Source of the DNA: Panax quinquefolius
Taxonomy: Eukaryota > Streptophyta > Magnoliopsida > Apiales > Araliaceae
Reading direction: 5' to 3'
DNA length: 64,000 nucleotides
Assembly: GCA_020205615.1 (NCBI GenBank)
Contig: CM035160.1
Coordinates: 9,523,821-9,587,820 of the forward strand
In this document: positions 12,791 to 24,358 of the stretch, piece by piece
Numbering within the stretch: the stretch's first letter is position 1
Layout: the number at the start of each line of letters is the position of its first letter
Notes under the pieces: generated by a model
Told to the model about the DNA's origin: nothing
The model's database searches: none
What the model saw: the letters and a program-made list of their open reading frames with translations, nothing else
Program-made: the position numbers and the translations under genes

Positions 12791-12951
12791 AGGATCAGTG
12801 AGACCCCTGTGATTTTATCAATAAAGATTTAAATTTTGTCAAAATAATTTTAATATTATGGTGTGAATTTGAGATAATATTATAGTTGTGGGTAGTATTT
12901 ATAAATTTTGCAAAGTATGCACAGTGGTTATATTATATTCGATTGGTCTGG

Positions 12952-12978
12952 GAATATTCGGTTTAGCGGGGAATATTC
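12952..12978. promoter_or_regulatory. HSE-like GAATATTC pair in B1 left LTR
   Basis: GAATATTC at 12952-12959 and 12971-12978, spacing 19 bp, upstream of the TATA box at 13505. Confidence 0.4.
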
Positions 12979-13504
12979 GTATAACTACTCAATCATTGGT
13001 GGACCCTACAATGTAATTATTGTCGGATTGAGAAAACGACAAAAATATTTTATTGAAATAACGGCGGAAGTTTTACTGGTTGATCTTCATTGAACTACTC
13101 GGTAGTAAAAATAAAGATGTCGTGTGTGTCAGTTGCGTAGTACACTACGGTATTGATTATCGATGCTTATGTGAGAAGTCACTCGGTTTGATTCCATTAT
13201 TACGATTAATAATATGAATTATTATAGCGATAATGACGTTTTGTTTTATTCATATTATTAACGTAATAAAAATGAAACATCTTTTATATAAAAATGTATT
13301 ATTTTATTAAAGTTATTCTATAAATAGAATATATTATATTTTATTATGCATAGTGTTGCGTAGTGTTTGCATAGTAAAATGTTTTTATATAAATAGAATA
13401 TATTATATTTTATTTAAAAGATTTTACTTTAAATATGGATGGTCGGATTAAAGTAAATCAATCTCTGACCGCTTAAATGGATTAATTACTATGCATTCTA
13501 TTTT

Positions 13505-13515
13505 CCTATAAATAG
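13505..13515 (+). promoter_or_regulatory. LTR TATA box (B1 left)
   Basis: CCTATAAATAG followed by AAGCTCATTCC, and then a GAGAGA-rich stretch. The order is conserved in the right LTR at 21849. Confidence 0.65.
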
Positions 13516-13699
13516 AAGCTCATTCCTTCATTATTTTTCTTACGAATTCAACGAAAACTCTGAGAGAAATTATAGGGAGATCTTTATAGAGAAAATCTAT
13601 AGAGAGAAAGAAGAAGAGTATTCGGCACTTCACTACTTTGATATCTAGTGTCTTTTACTAGGTAGGGGGTATTATTTGTTTGTACCTGTAAGGGTTGTT

Positions 13700-14180
13700 A
13701 TTCTTTCTTATTCATGAAGAGAACTTACATTATTCCATTCATTATTATTACTGTTGGAATAACTTGTAAAAGTGGTATACCCTATACATAACTTTGTGTC
13801 TGTGCCAGATACCCTACTTACTTGGTGAAATCTTTATATTATTCCATTCTTATTTATTCATTGGAATAACTCAGATATCGCTGAATCCCCTATACTTGGT
13901 GATCTTCTTCATTATTCCATTCTTTATTATTACATTGGAATATCCTCGCATATGTGTTTTGTTGGGACACAGTTCCATTGTTTATTATTCGCATTTATTA
14001 TTACATTGGAATATCACACTTTTATGTGTTTTACAGGACTGATTCCATTGTTTATTATTCATCATTTATTATTACATTGGATCATCACCATGATTGTGAA
14101 TTTCACGACTGGTTCAGATTATTATTATTCTATTGGAATAACTTTTACATCTGAATCTGCATGTGCGTGGTGATTTCTTT
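13700..14180. repeat. degenerate tandem repeats with TTATTATTCCATT units
   Basis: Five to six units of about 65-85 bp, each with TTATTATT, an ATTGGAATA-like string and a GTGTTTTACA-like string. The same array occurs in B1 right (22080-22490) and, inverted, in the B2 LTRs (16300-16680 and 40300-40660). It lies downstream of the LTR TATA box, so it would be in the transcript leader. Open frames in it are by-products of the repeat. Confidence 0.7.
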
Positions 14181-16848
14181 TGTTATTCCATTCTTTATTA
14201 TACCCGGTTGGTTAAAACTTTGACTTATACTCCATGAAATTAGTAGAATATATTTGATATTTGCATTTCATCCAAGTATCTTTTCATGGAAATATTCTTG
14301 ATTATTCTTGAATTTTACTCTACAAAAAGCGATGATCATGTTGACAATTTGGGCGTTAATAATTCTGGATTAAATAATTCTTGAACTTGTTTTATTGAAT
14401 TATTATGTCATTATCATCATCCTCATGATATATTATGTTATCTTTGGCTTACGTGCATAGATGAACTTAGTATGATTATGACCGAGGGATCATTCGGTAT
14501 AATCGTGGCTTGTTATAAATGATGTGATAAAAGTCCTCGGTGGCACGTAATGCGATGATAGATAGTTTTTGGTATGATTAAGACCGGGGGTGATTCTAAG
14601 TATAGTCATGACCATTGATAATTTGATAAAAATCCTTGGCCGTGGTATAGGGATGATTAGATATTGTGGTTTATTCATTAAACCGAGTCTTAATGATAAA
14701 ATTTATGAAAACCTTTTAAAACCTAAAGATAGTAGACTTTATTTTTTCTACTTGACTCTTTTAATGGATTGCACATTCCATTGCAGATTAAACCTGGTTG
14801 TCTATTGTATTTTATCGGTTTAACATTTGTTGAAGGCTAATGATAATTTATTACGCATTATCTTAGTCATAATATTTCTTCTTGGGCTAGTTGAGCTCAC
14901 CCTTTCTTTCACTTTATTCTCTTCGAGAAATGAGAATATAGGCTTGGGACGAGTCGGAGAAAAGAGTGATGGTCCGAAGATAGCATTAGTAGTCCTCATT
15001 ATTACATTAAATAGTGTGACAATAAATGTAATGAGGACTCCTTGAGTATGGATATTGTCTAAATGACAATATTCTATTAGAACTCTCGGTTTATGTATTG
15101 TCAGTATGTTACACTGACGGATGTATAATTAAGTTTGTATTTGAATTTATGTACCATGTATGTAAGTGGCGACCCAAGATGGTGACGTATATGACGCCCC
15201 AAAATTAGGTATACATCACCCATCTTGAGTCGCCACTTACATGGTACGTAATTTAAATACAACTTATTAACATAACTGTATGTACTACAATACGACATAA
15301 ATAATGAGTTTAAATACAAATATCGTCTACTAGATATTATACAAACTCAAACAAAAAGTCCTCATTACGCTTATTATCACACTATTTTACGAGAATAGTG
15401 AGGACTACTAATGCTATCTTCGGGACCATCACTCGTTTCCCGACTCGTCCAAAATTATATTATCATTTCAAGAGAATAAAGGAAAAAGAAAGGGTGAGCT
15501 CAACTAGCCCAAAGAAGAAATATTATGACTAAGACAATGCGTAATAAATTATCAATAGTCTTCAATAATGTTAAACCGATAAAATACAATAGATAACCAG
15601 GTTTAATCTGCGGTGAATATGCAATCCATTAAAAGAGTCAAGTAGAAAATAAAGTCTACTATCTTTTAGGTTTTAAAAGGTTTTCATCATCATTATAGCC
15701 GAGACTCGACTTTAATAAATATTCCACATCATCGAATCACCCCGCGCACTACTGGCCAAGGATATTCTTTAGTATCACGACCACACAATTATTCATGCAC
15801 TACGGGCCAAGAATATTTGTGTATTCATTAATGGTCATGATCATGCCAACAATCGTCCATCAATGCACTACTCTGACCAATTTGAGGATTTTTTATCACA
15901 TCATTTGTAACATTACGGTTACCATGATTACACCGAATAGTCTCTCTATCATAATCATACCAAGTCCATCTATGCACTACAGCTGCCATGTATGACTTTC
16001 AAAAAATATAAACATGAGGATGATGACAATGATATAAGAATTCAATAAAACAAGTTCAAGAATTATTTTATCCGTGAATTATTAACGTCCAAATTGTCAA
16101 CATGACGTCTTTTTTTTGTAGAGTAAAATTCAAGAATGATCGTAAGAATATTTCCATGAAAAGATATTGGATGAAGCGCAAATATCAAGGATATTCCACT
16201 AATTTCATGGAGTATAGAAGTCAAAGTTTTAACCAACCGGGTATAATAAAGAATGGAATAACAAAAGAAATCACCATGCATGCGATAGATCAAGATGCAT
16301 GAAAGTTATTCCAATGTAATAATAAATAACGGAACCAGTCGTGAAATTCACACCGGCGGATGTTCCAAATGTAATAATAAAGATGGAACCGAGATCTTGT
16401 GTAAAACACACAGATAGGATATTCCAATGAGAATAATAAAGATTTTAACCAGTCCTGTAAAACACACGCATGTGATGTTCCAACAAAATAATAAAGATTT
16501 TAACCAGTCCTGTAAAACACACGCATGTGATGTTCCAGCGCAGAATAATAATAAAGATTTTAACCAGTCCGTGTAAAACACATGATGGATGTTCCAACAG
16601 AATAATAGAAGAATGTCACCAAGTATAGGGTAAACCACTTATACGAGTTATTCAACAATGAATAATAAGCAATGGAATAACAACAGCTTCTCTTCATGAA
16701 TAAGAAAGAATAACACCCCTTACATTTGGTAGGAGATTGAATCTTTAAAAAGGTGTAGTAACAAAATACTCTTCTTCTTTCTCTTATTCTCTCTATACTT
16801 TCTCTCTATAGCTTGAATGAATTCGTGAAAAATAATGAAGCCTGAGCC

Positions 16849-16860
16849 TCTATTTATAGA
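16849..16860 (-). promoter_or_regulatory. LTR TATA box (B2 solo LTR)
   Basis: Minus-strand TCTATAAATAGA, with the GAGAGA-rich leader on its downstream side, as in the other B2 LTR. Confidence 0.6.
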
Positions 16861-16889
16861 AGATTTCTAGCTTAAGCACCGCCGTGTAA

Positions 16890-17100
16890 AAAAGCAAGTG
16901 GCTTGACGACCGGTTTGACGCTTTTGTAATGTGAAACGACAAGTGGTTCGGCGCTTTGTAATGTGAAACGACAAGTGGTTCGACGTCTGGTAAAGGTAAT
17001 TACTATTAACGAAGGTAAATACTATTGACGAAGGTAAATACTATTCACAAGGATAATTACTATTGACGAAGGTAAATACTATTGATGAAGAGACTCTTAG
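16890..17100. repeat. upstream tandem repeats of the B2 LTR
   Basis: Two adjoining arrays: about 2-3 copies of a unit of about 45 bp containing GTGAAACGACAAGTGGTTCG, then five copies of a unit of about 20 bp, GGTAATTACTATTGACGAA. Both lie upstream of the TATA box in the minus-strand sense. The sister LTR has the same arrays at 40850-41100 with different copy number. Confidence 0.75.
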
Positions 17101-17521
17101 ATGATGACATATGAGCCCCCCCATAAAATAATCAAACTTACCACAAATCATAACACATATTTAATCTTTCAATAATTATTAATCATTTATAACTTGTCGT
17201 CTCAATTATTGATTTAATACTATAACATATTATACGATGATAATTTGTGACAATAATTGAATCAATAATATAAGAGATATGATCGCGAAGAATTCTCAGT
17301 AGCAATAATTGAGCATAAATGTGAGTGACTTCTCGTAAGCATCAATAATCAATCTGCGTGCTCTACTTATGCGACGCGCAGATTCTTTACTTTTACCACC
17401 GGGTAGTTCAACAGTTTTAACGGTAACACCTCCGCCAAGTTATTTTTATAAAAATATTTTTGTCGTTTTTCTCAATCCGACAATAATGTTGTGGGGTCCA
17501 CCAATGATTGAGCCATTATGC

Positions 17522-17548
17522 GAATATTCCCTAATAAAAAGAATATTC
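17522..17548. promoter_or_regulatory. HSE-like GAATATTC pair in B2 solo LTR
   Basis: GAATATTC at 17522-17529 and 17541-17548 (19 bp apart), and GAATATTT at 17559. Confidence 0.4.
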
Positions 17549-17704
17549 CCAATTAAACGAATATTTTATAACAACTTGCATACTTTTGCAAAATTTATAA
17601 ATATTACCCACAACTATAACATTATATCAAATTTATTCCATAATATTCAAAAATAATATTTATAGAAAAATTCATCTTTATTTATAAAAAGTTGAGGTCT
17701 TACA

Positions 17705-17730
17705 ACGATACCTAATTTTGGGGCGTCCAC
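17705..17730 (+). mobile_element. displaced end of the B1 left LTR
   Basis: ACGATACCTAATTTTGGGGC and the following bases match the terminus of the right B1 LTR (23521-23548). They continue the LTR interrupted at 15191. Confidence 0.8.
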
Positions 17731-17752
17731 GGTTGGTATCGAGCTTAGGGAT
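17731..17752 (+). other. primer-binding site of B1
   Basis: GGTTGGTATCGAGCTTAGGG directly follows the LTR end. It is close to the initiator tRNA-Met site, with one base missing in TATCAGAGC. Confidence 0.75.
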
Positions 17753-19010
17753 ATGATCCTGGTTTGAAATGTGAGATAAGAACTAGGAGGGAGAGACGGA
17801 ATTCTTTGTTAGTATGACCTACCTAAATTTATTTGGTATTTAATTGGTCGGTCGTAGTATAAGGATAATATGTGATATGTTAATTAACCCTTGTTTTGTG
17901 ACAAAGTTTTTGAGAATGACATCCGAAATGCCGAGATAAGCAATGAAGCACACGAGAGTGTTGATTCACCAAACAAAAGGTAACGACCAACAACTCGATA
18001 ATAATCATATCTTTGGTGGCAACGGTATCGTAACAATGATAACCATCGTGGGGAAATTATCATGCTAAGAATGGTAACCACTTGATGGTAATCATGGCAA
18101 AGATAATAGATGTGGAAATTGCAAGAAGAGAAGGTCATTTAGCTCAATTTTGTTGTGCACCAAAGTCAAGTCTAGCTAGGGCGGTGGCACCAAAGGTGGA
18201 TATGGACAAAACAAAGTCGTTGGTTTTAGGAAGTGCATTTTTCATGACTTCTCAAAAAGCGAGTAAACCGAACGGTTAGCACGGGTTAGTTAATTATAAA
18301 TTGCGAAAGTCTATACCTTATAAGATACCGATTCTACACATTATTTTATCTCTCTTTAAGCGTTCAACGTTTAAATTTGACTCAGGAGAAGTTAGACTTT
18401 GACTTATTGGTTGAAACTTGAGCCTTCGTTCTCGCTTACTATTTTTAAATCTTGTTTGATTCAAATAAACACTTTCACGCTTATTTGTCGATCTTATCTC
18501 TTTGAAAATACTTGCCTTTGAGGTAATTTTTGAAAACGATTGATTAACTACTCATTATTCTTTTGTAAGGTTGTTAGCTTTCATATTCTAACCAACCTGT
18601 TATACTGAATTCAAAGTAACCAAACCCTAAAGTTAATCATTTGTTATATCGAGCCATAAGTAAAGAGCCCCGATCCTTTCGTTGTTGACTTCCTTGTGTG
18701 GAATGCATCGAAGCCGGACTTTACAGAAGGCGTCGTGGATGAAGATGGCAAGTTGATAGGTATCATTGTGAGTCTTATCTGTGTTAAGGGATAGAAGTCA
18801 CAGAGTTGGTATTAATGTGACGTACTATCCAAGTCTTGGACGAGAGTAACAGTTTTGAATGATATTTCTATCATTAATAAATTTCTTGGCGTATTCTTGA
18901 AGACTTCCTAGCCTACCCTAGAACGTGAAATCGAATTTTGTATTGACCCCAATACAAAAACCCATTTCTTAAACCCTCAAATATTTCTTCAACTAAAAGG
19001 ATCTGTTTAC
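17753..19010 (+). pseudogene. gypsy gag-protease-RT arm remnant inside B1
   Basis: Degraded coding sequence in plus orientation. A zinc knuckle is visible at about 18119-18165, where CGNC and GHLAQFC lie in two frames separated by a frameshift. The protease region at 18350-18600 parallels the minus-strand copies (TTGACTCAGGAGAAGTTAGA and onward). An RT N-terminal arm at 18860-19010 contains FPDVF-like and IEF-like sequence. Between them, 18650-18850 is a segment without recognisable pol similarity. The same segment recurs in copies 1 and 2 where their RT palm is missing. The RT palm, RNase H and integrase are absent. Not functional. Confidence 0.75.
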
Positions 19011-21040
19011 GAGGATTATGATGAAAGTCATAATAAAAGCATTGGACTAATGAAAATCATGGGTATATGAAATATTAGTAAGTGTTATGATGAGTTATGT
19101 TGGTTATTATGTGAAAACATAAAAGTTTCTTAGAAATCACAAAGAGTTGAAAATCAGATTTTGGTGAAAAACGTAACATGAAATTCAATTGACCATATCT
19201 CCTATTATATTTTGAATTTTTGAGTGTGGTCAAGTCCTAGAGTTAGATCTATGAGTTACTTAACTAATCCAAGTGGAATTACTGGAAAAGGTGTTGTAGA
19301 TTTTTGTGTGGACTGATTTTAGCAAAGGAGTACAAAGCTGCAAAAATCAAAAAAGCTGCTGCCATGATTTTAGAGAGGCTGTTTCGGCCACTTAAATTAT
19401 GAGAAAAATTCTGGCCTTTTGGGATATGAAGGTATATGGTATAAAGTACCTCCTGTCCAAAAATGAGCTCATTCTTACTTAAAATGAGCAAGTTATGACT
19501 ATTTCAATATTTAGGTTTTTCCGACGAAAAACGTTATAACCGGAGTTCTATAACTACGATGACCATGAAATTTAAACTGGAAGCTCACGTTAACATGTGT
19601 AAGGTCCTGCCAAGATTTGGGAATTTTTGGAGTTAAACTTGAGGTAGCTAATTTCTTAAGGAATTAATTGGAAATTGATTTTTGAAAATAGTAAATGAAT
19701 TTTAAAATTTCGAGAAAAATATATTTTCATTATGGGACTATATTATGCTAAATCCCAGAAAAGAAATATTTTTGGGACTAATTTGGTATTTTTCATGAAA
19801 ATAGTTTAATTACTGAACATATGAGTTAAATATGTTATATGAAGTAACAAAGTTGAAAATAGGATTTTATGGCTAGAGAATCCTATATAGAGTATATGCA
19901 TATTTTTTGATGAGGATTTGATAATTGGTGATGATATCTTATGAATATGGCATTTTGAATGATTAAATGCATTATATGGTAAAGCGTAAACAATTGAAAT
20001 AAATTGTTTATAAATTTAAGAAGTGATTAAAATATTGTTATAATATTAATGATACTAGATTATAAGATTATTAAGTGATTGATAACATGGGGATATTCTT
20101 GAATCTGGATAAATTATATTATAAATGTTTAATATTTATCCTTTATCTCATTTGATTGATTCTTTATATCATCATCCTCATGTTTATATTTTTTTTTTAA
20201 AGTCATCCATGGCTCACGTAAGCGTAGATGGATTTGGTATGATTATGACCGAGGATTGTTCGGTATAATCATGACCGTAATTGAAAAAACGATTATCTTT
20301 GCACGTAGTGCATGGATAATTTGTGGTCGTGATACTTAATGAATACACGATTATCTTTGGTAGTAGTCATGGATAATTTGTGGTCGTGATACTTAATGAA
20401 TACACGATTATCTTTGCACGTAGTGCATGGATAATTTGTGGTCGTGATACTAATGAATACACGATTATCTTTGTACGTAGTGCATGGATAATTTGTGGTC
20501 GTGATACTTAATGAATACACGATTATCTTTGCACGTAGTGCATGGATAATTTGTGGTCGGTGATACTTAATGAATACACGATTATCTTTGGTAGTAGTGC
20601 ATGGATAATTCGTGGTCGTGATACTAATGAATATCCTTGGCCTGTAGTGCAGGGATGATTCGATGATATGGATTAATTATTGAGTTGAGTCTCATCAATG
20701 AAATATTAATTCATGGATGTGGTAAAAGTCATCTTTGGCCGTAGTGCATTGATAGACTTGGTATGATTATGACCACTTAATGGATTATTCGGTATAATCA
20801 TGATCAGAATTGAAAACACGAATATCCTTGGCCAAAGAAGTGCGTGGATAATTCATGGTCGTGATACTATTAAGTCGCTGCGTCTCAAACATTATTGGTT
20901 TCTGATTTGTATATCTTTAATTTGTAGTGCAAAGATGAATTGTTAATAAATATCTTTGGCCCAGTAGTGCAAAGATGAATTGTTAATGAATATCTTTGGT
21001 AGGATTGCAAAAGATGAATTTAATGTTTTCAACGATAAAG
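19011..21040 (+). mobile_element. A2-type LTR fragment inside B1, replacing RT/RNase H/integrase
   Basis: Read in reverse, 19600-20110 matches 43100-43760 and 56460-57100 of the A2 LTRs. Shared motifs include GGGACTATATTATGCTAAAT and GGTATTTTTCATGAAAATAG. The following CATCTTTG/GTAGTGC repeats (20200-21020) also match the A2 and B LTR repeat blocks. After it, 21041-21120 returns to genuine gypsy 3' tail: chromodomain-end sequence and polypurine tract, matching the reverse of 59554-59640. So a piece of LTR sits where two thirds of pol should be. Confidence 0.65.
20289..20636 (+). repeat. 58-bp minisatellite, six copies
   Basis: Unit starts lie at 20289, 20347, 20404, 20461, 20519 and 20578 (57-59 bp each). 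Each begins ACGATTATCTTTG and ends GATACTAATGAATAC or GATACTTAATGAATAC. It is an expanded, homogenised version of the CATCTTTGCACTAC block of the LTRs. The antisense reading gives a repetitive open frame that is an artefact. Confidence 0.9.
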
Positions 21041-21107
21041 GTATTCAAGGTATCCTCACCTCTTTATCATACCAGTATTTACCCTAATTTCGAGGGCTTA
21101 AATTCCA

Positions 21108-21120
21108 TAAGAAGGGAGAT
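21108..21120 (+). other. polypurine tract of B1
   Basis: ATAAGAAGGGAGAT directly before the right LTR. Confidence 0.7.
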
Positions 21121-21272
21121 TGTGAGACCCCGATTTTATCAATAAAGATTTAAATTTTGTCGAAATAATTTTTAATATTATGGTGTGAATTTGAGATAAT
21201 ATTATAGTTGTGAGTAGTATTTATAAATTTTGCAAAAGTATGCAAGTGGTTATATTATATTCGATTGGTGGG

Positions 21273-21299
21273 GAATATTCGATTTAGCGAGGAATATTT
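21273..21299. promoter_or_regulatory. HSE-like GAATATTC in B1 right LTR
   Basis: GAATATTC at 21273-21280 followed 19 bp later by GAATATTT. The second site has lost the final C that the left LTR keeps. Confidence 0.35.
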
Positions 21300-21848
21300 G
21301 TACAACTACTCAATCATTGGTGGACCCACAATGTAATTATTGTTTTGATTGAGAAAACGATAAAAAATATTTTATTGAAATAACGGCGGAAGTTTTACCG
21401 CTGATCTTCGTTGAACTACTTTCAGTAGTAAAAGTACGATGTCGTGTGGTTGCGTAAGAAAGACACCAGTATTGATTATCGATGCTTATGTGAGAAGTCA
21501 CTCGGTTTGATTCCATTATTGTCGATTAATAATATGAATTATTATAGCGATAATGACGTTTTGTTTTATTCGTATTATTAACGTAATAAAAAATGAAACA
21601 TCTTTTATATAAAATGTAATACTTTATTAAAGTTATTCTATAAATAGAATATATTATATTTTATTATGCATAGTGTTGCATAGTGTTTTTGCATAGTGTT
21701 GCATAGTGTTTTTGCATAGTAAAATGTTTTTATATAAATAGAATATATTATATTTTATTTAAAAGATTTTGCTTTAAATATGGACCATCGGATTAAAAGT
21801 AAATCAATCTGGACCGCTTCATGGATTAATTACTATGCATTCTATTTT

Positions 21849-21860
21849 CCTATAAATAGA
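21849..21860 (+). promoter_or_regulatory. LTR TATA box (B1 right)
   Basis: CCTATAAATAGA with the same context as in the left LTR. Confidence 0.65.
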
Positions 21861-23552
21861 AGCTCATTCCTTCATTATTTTCTTACGAATTCACCGAAAC
21901 TCTAGAGAGAAATTATAGAGAGAAAGCTATAGAGAGAAAATCTATAGAGAGAAAGAAAGAAGAGTATTCGTACTTCACTACTTTGATATCCAAAGTGTCT
22001 TTTACGGTGAGGGTATTATTTGTTGTACTCTGTAAGTGGTTGTTATTCTTTCTTATTCATGAAGAGAACTTCATTATTCCATTCATTATTATTCTCATTG
22101 AATAACTTGTAAAAGTGGTATACCCTATACATAACCTCGTGTATACGCAGACACCCTATACTGTGAAATCCTTATATTATTCCATTCTTATTTATTCATT
22201 GAATAACTCAGATACGCTGTGAATCCCTATATACTTGGTGATCTTCTTCATTATTCCATTCTTTATTATTCTGTTGGAATATCCTCGCATATGTGTTTTA
22301 CACAACTCACCGGGTTCCATTGTTTATTATTCCGCATTTATTATTCTCATTTGGAATATCCTCGCTTGTGTGTTTTACACCGGACCGTTCCATTGTTTAT
22401 TATTCATCATTTATTATTCATTTGATCATCCTCGCTTGTGTGAATTTCACCCGACACGGTTCCGTTATTATTATTCTATTGAATAACTCATACCCTGGCA
22501 AGTACTGCATGCATGGTGATTTCTTTTGTTATTCCATTCTTTATTATACCCAAATTGGTTAAAACTTTGACTTCTATACTCCATGAAATTAGTAGAATAT
22601 CTTTGATATTTGCGTTTCATCCAAAGATCTTTCATGGAAATATTCTTCGATTATTCTTGAATTTTACTCTACAAAATAAGATCATGTTGACAATTTGGAC
22701 GTTAATAATTCCTGGATTAAATAATTCTTGAACTTGTTTTATTGAATTATTATGTCATTGTCATCATCCTCATGATATATTATGTTATCTTTGCTTTACG
22801 TGCATAGATGAACTTAGTATGATTATGACCGAGGATCATTCGGTATAATCACGGCTTGTTATAAATGATGTGATAAAAGTCCTCGGTGGCACTGTAATGC
22901 GAAATGATGGATAGTTTTGGTATGATTATGACCGGGGTGATTCTAGATAGTCATGACCATTGATAATTTGATAAAAATCCTTGACCGTAGTGCGAGATGA
23001 TTAGATATTGTGGTTTATTCATTAAACCGAGTCTTAATGATAAAAATTTATGAAAACCTTTTAAAACCTAAAAGATAGTAGACTTTATTTTCTACTTGAC
23101 TCTTTTAATGGATTGCACATTCCATTAGCTTAAACCGGTTGTTTATTGTATTTTATCGGTTTAACATCATTGAAGGCTAATGATAATTTATTCTCGCATT
23201 ATCTTAGTCATAATATTTCTTCTTGGGCTAGTTGAGCTCACCCTTTTTTTCACCGTTCTCTTGGAAATGAGAATATAAATTTGGGACGAGTCCTGGGAAA
23301 AGAGTGATGGTCCCAAGATAAGCATTAGTAGTCCTCACTATTCTCATTAAATAGTGTGACAATAAATGTAATGAGGACTCTCGAGTATGGATATTGTCTA
23401 AATGACAATATTCCTATTAGAACTCTCGGTTTATGTATTGTCGTATGTTACACGACGATATGTATAATTAAGTTTGTATTTGAATTTATGTACCATGTAA
23501 GTGGCGACCCAAGATGGGTGACGTATACCTAATTTTGGGGGTGTCACAAGGA

Positions 23553-23785
23553 TTTTTAATTATTATGCAATTTTTAATCATTCACAATTAAAAACTTTGT
23601 GCAAAAAAATAATTTATTATATGAAAATTAAATCTCCAATTCAGCTTTTCTACAATTAATTTGGAAAATTCTAATCTTAAAATATTTATTATTTTCAATA
23701 TTTTCATAAATTATGTCAATTTTAGTTGACATTTTATTTAGTAATATAATATTACATATTAATAATATAATATTACAAGAGCAAT
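23553..23785 (-). repeat. right arm of the foldback element
   Basis: Reverse complement of 12526-12790 with small indels. The arm begins a few bases after the B1 target duplication, so B1 went in at or next to the loop. A partial direct repeat of its outer end (ATTTAGTAATATAATATTAC-like) continues to about 23920. Confidence 0.8.
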
Positions 23786-24244
23786 ATTATTGGCGTAAGA
23801 TAGTAAATTTACATGTAGCGGCATGACATTATTTAAATATTAATAATATAATATATTTTATTTAGTAATTTAATAATATAATATTACATATTAATAATAT
23901 AATATATTAATTATATTACAATAATCTATATAACAAAATACAAATGATTTTGAATTTCTCGCTCATCCTAACAAATCATCTGGGCCGTCCAAAACTTGGG
24001 ATAAATCTCATCGTCCATAGTACCGGAGGTACGGGACAGTTGCTAGCTAGTAATATAATATTAATTATATATTACAAGAGGAAGCAATATATTGAGATTC
24101 AAGCATAAGCTAGTCGCTACAACATAGCGGTTGAGAGTACTTGAGACATATATTTTTTAATCTCAATCATTAAATATATTGATCAACGATAGAGACATAG
24201 ATGCTGGAATAGTTCTTCTAGCAATCAGTTGTCATGAATTGGAA

Positions 24245-24247
<3 letters not shown>
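23786..24247. other. AT-rich stretch without recognised feature
   Basis: Short TAATAATATAATATT repeats to about 23930, then about 300 bp of single-copy-looking sequence. I see no gene, RNA or mobile-element hallmark. Confidence 0.5.

Positions 24248-24313
<66 letters not shown>
24248..24313. repeat. (AT)n-(AG)n compound microsatellite
   Basis: About 24 AT dinucleotides followed by about eight AG/GA dinucleotides. The open frame crossing it is purely repetitive at its start and not a gene. Confidence 0.95.
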
Positions 24314-24358
24314 TAGAATCTTAAATCATCTTTATCCAACTCACCTCGAATTAACACC

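Larger units (their letters stand above)
12796..15191 (+). mobile_element. family-B1 left (5') LTR, main part
   Basis: Collinear with the right LTR at 21121-23548. The last about 23 bp of the LTR are displaced to 17705-17730 by the nested solo LTR. It holds a TATA box at 13505-13515 and a downstream series of Att-CCATTC-TTTATTATT units (13700-14180) that are repeated in the sister LTRs. Confidence 0.88.
15192..17704 (-). mobile_element. solo LTR of gypsy family B2, inserted in the B1 left LTR
   Basis: A 2.5 kb LTR in the opposite orientation to its host, starting TGACGCCCC and ending GTCTTACA. No internal region follows: B1 sequence resumes at once (CGATACCTAATTTTGGGG). Its flanks read GTATA on the left and CGATA on the right, an imperfect 5-bp duplication. 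It matches the B2 LTR at 39201-41153/58940-59553, including the GTGAAACGACAAGTGG and GTAATTACTATTGACGA repeats. A solo LTR usually arises by recombination between the two LTRs of one element. Confidence 0.85.
12796..23548 (+). mobile_element. Ty3/gypsy family-B1 element, complete ends, plus strand
   Basis: It is bounded by two LTRs (about 2.4 kb each) with TGTGAGACCCC-type starts and ends in ACCTAATTTTGGGG(C/G)(G/T)GTC. The target duplication is AGGAT (12791-12795 and 23549-23553). A PBS follows the left LTR, and a polypurine tract (AAGAAGGGAGAT, ending at 21120) precedes the right LTR; both agree with plus orientation. The first bases of the left LTR differ slightly from the right one. Internal sequence is defective: gag-protease-RT arm only, then an unrelated LTR fragment. 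A solo LTR is nested in its left LTR. Confidence 0.88.
21121..23548 (+). mobile_element. family-B1 right (3') LTR
   Basis: An uninterrupted 2.43 kb LTR, TGTGAGACCCC to GGGGGTGTCACA. TATA box at 21849-21860. Compared with the left LTR, the TGCATAGTGT string upstream of the TATA box is expanded (21668-21725 against 13345-13385). GTAGTGC-type repeats occupy 22790-23010. Confidence 0.9.

Noticed and set aside
13794..14173. Overlapping hydrophobic open frames in B1 LTRs
   Set aside because: They are translations of the TTATTATTCCATT tandem repeats; three frames are open at once and composition follows the repeat.
17884..18279. Short frames considered as independent genes
   Set aside because: They lie in the gag region of B1 and include the frameshifted zinc knuckle; they are pieces of the decayed polyprotein.
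12526..23790. The inverted arms considered as TIRs of one giant DNA transposon
   Set aside because: The sequence between them is a complete LTR element with its own TSD, so the arms belong to a small hairpin element that was split.
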